Assembly (NCBI GenBank): GCA_958296295.1 | Contig: OY282460.1 | Location: forward strand, 372,001-436,000 | Reading direction: 5' to 3' | Length of the DNA stretch: 64,000 nt | DNA from: an uncultured Pseudomonadales bacterium | Lineage (GTDB): Bacteria > Pseudomonadota > Gammaproteobacteria > Pseudomonadales > Azotimanducaceae | Shown here: in pieces, positions 63,787 to 64,000 of the stretch | How the letters are laid out: the number at the start of each line of letters is the position of its first letter | How positions within the stretch are numbered: position 1 is the stretch's first letter | The notes under the pieces: model-generated | What the model was told of the DNA's origin: nothing | The model's input: only the letters and a program-made list of their open reading frames with translations | Database searches by the model: none | Position numbers and translations under genes: made by a program

Positions 63787-64000
63787 ATGCATCTCGGTTT
63801 GACGCCGTGGCGCCTTTCGAGCCGCGTCGATGCGCACGAACTGGCCCGCCAAGCCGCGCTGGCGGAGGGTTGGGGCTATCAATCGTTCTGGCTGCCGGAA
63901 AGCCACTTCACGGGCGACGCGGCCATCCCGGATCCGCTGCTTTCGCTGGCCGCGGTGGCGGCCCAAACCCATCGCATTCAGTTGGGCACCACCTCTTACC
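63787..64000 (+). CDS. LLM-class flavin-dependent oxidoreductase, N-terminal part
   Basis: From ATG 63787, preceded by GGTGAAGGC, the frame is open to the window end (71 codons). The protein begins MHLGLTPWRLSSRVDAHELA, then QAALAEGWGYQSFWLPESHF and HRIQLGTTSY, the beta1-alpha1-beta2 start of luciferase-like monooxygenases. The remainder lies outside the window. It is the third LLM gene here. Confidence 0.75.
   Translation, partial: MHLGLTPWRLSSRVDAHELARQAALAEGWGYQSFWLPESHFTGDAAIPDPLLSLAAVAAQTHRIQLGTTSY

Overview
The window is high-GC (about 65%), densely packed bacterial chromosome from a gammaproteobacterium. The evidence is conserved gene order: dapA-bamC with purC nearby, ubiE-ubiJ-ubiB, pilT-yggS-proC-yggT-metX-metW-DUF4426-rdgB-hemW, and nrdR-ribD-nusB-thiL-pgpA. 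The accessory content (several phytanoyl-CoA dioxygenase-like enzymes, luciferase-like flavin oxidoreductases, VOC proteins, a PQQ dehydrogenase, toxin-antitoxin remnants) recalls uncultured marine or sponge-associated lineages, but that placement is a guess. No rRNA, CRISPR array or prophage was seen. One tRNA (Gly, CCC) is present.

Layout. 0-8.6 kb: end of a TolC-like gene, dapA, bamC, a VOC gene, a PLP transsulfuration-type enzyme, purC, a stand-alone AICAR transformylase, a small unknown gene and a dioxygenase. 8.6-12.5 kb: accessory patch with an AbiE-type antitoxin and truncated toxin, a Gfo/Idh/MocA oxidoreductase and an IS1202/ISNCY-type element with clear ends and a 16-bp target duplication. 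12.5-21.3 kb: VOC gene, a MurA whose active-site Cys is replaced by Asp, a Zn alcohol dehydrogenase, an acyl-CoA carboxylase subunit with a dioxygenase, a broken Rpn-family nuclease gene, and an SDR/enoyl-CoA hydratase pair. 21.4-27.2 kb: a probable operon of TonB-dependent receptor, TlpA-like thioredoxin and a thioredoxin-ankyrin lipoprotein, whose leader is about ten copies of a 14-bp repeat, each carrying a Shine-Dalgarno-like block and an ATG. 27-35.6 kb: DUF6580-like membrane protein, ubiEJB, VOC gene, uvrB, PQQ dehydrogenase. 35.8-46.3 kb: LLM oxidoreductase, argS, pilT and the yggS-to-hemW run, joined by stop/start overlaps. 46.4-51.6 kb: an AlbA_2-domain remnant, then 2-hydroxyacyl-CoA lyase-like enzyme, enoyl-CoA hydratase, SDR, a second copy of the Zn alcohol dehydrogenase, and tRNA-Gly. 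51.7-60 kb: pgk, a winged-helix gene coupled to xseB, pgpA-thiL-nusB-ribD-nrdR, LLM and Gfo/Idh/MocA genes, and xthA. 60-64 kb: two small membrane protein genes, an AAA/DUF4143 ATPase, a secreted protein with a possible phospholipase C/P1-nuclease-like fold, and the start of an LLM gene.

Links between genes. PurC and the transformylase act on adjacent purine steps. MetX/MetW and the PLP enzyme point to homoserine-ester-based methionine synthesis. The dioxygenases and the hydroxyacyl-CoA lyase suggest, as inference, alpha-oxidation-like acyl-CoA breakdown with two near-duplicate dehydrogenases. A two-hairpin intergenic repeat recurs at four gene ends. The strongest leads are the tandem start-site repeat ahead of the TonB operon, the Asp-type MurA, the intact-ended IS, and repeated single-base indels in G/C runs of accessory genes.
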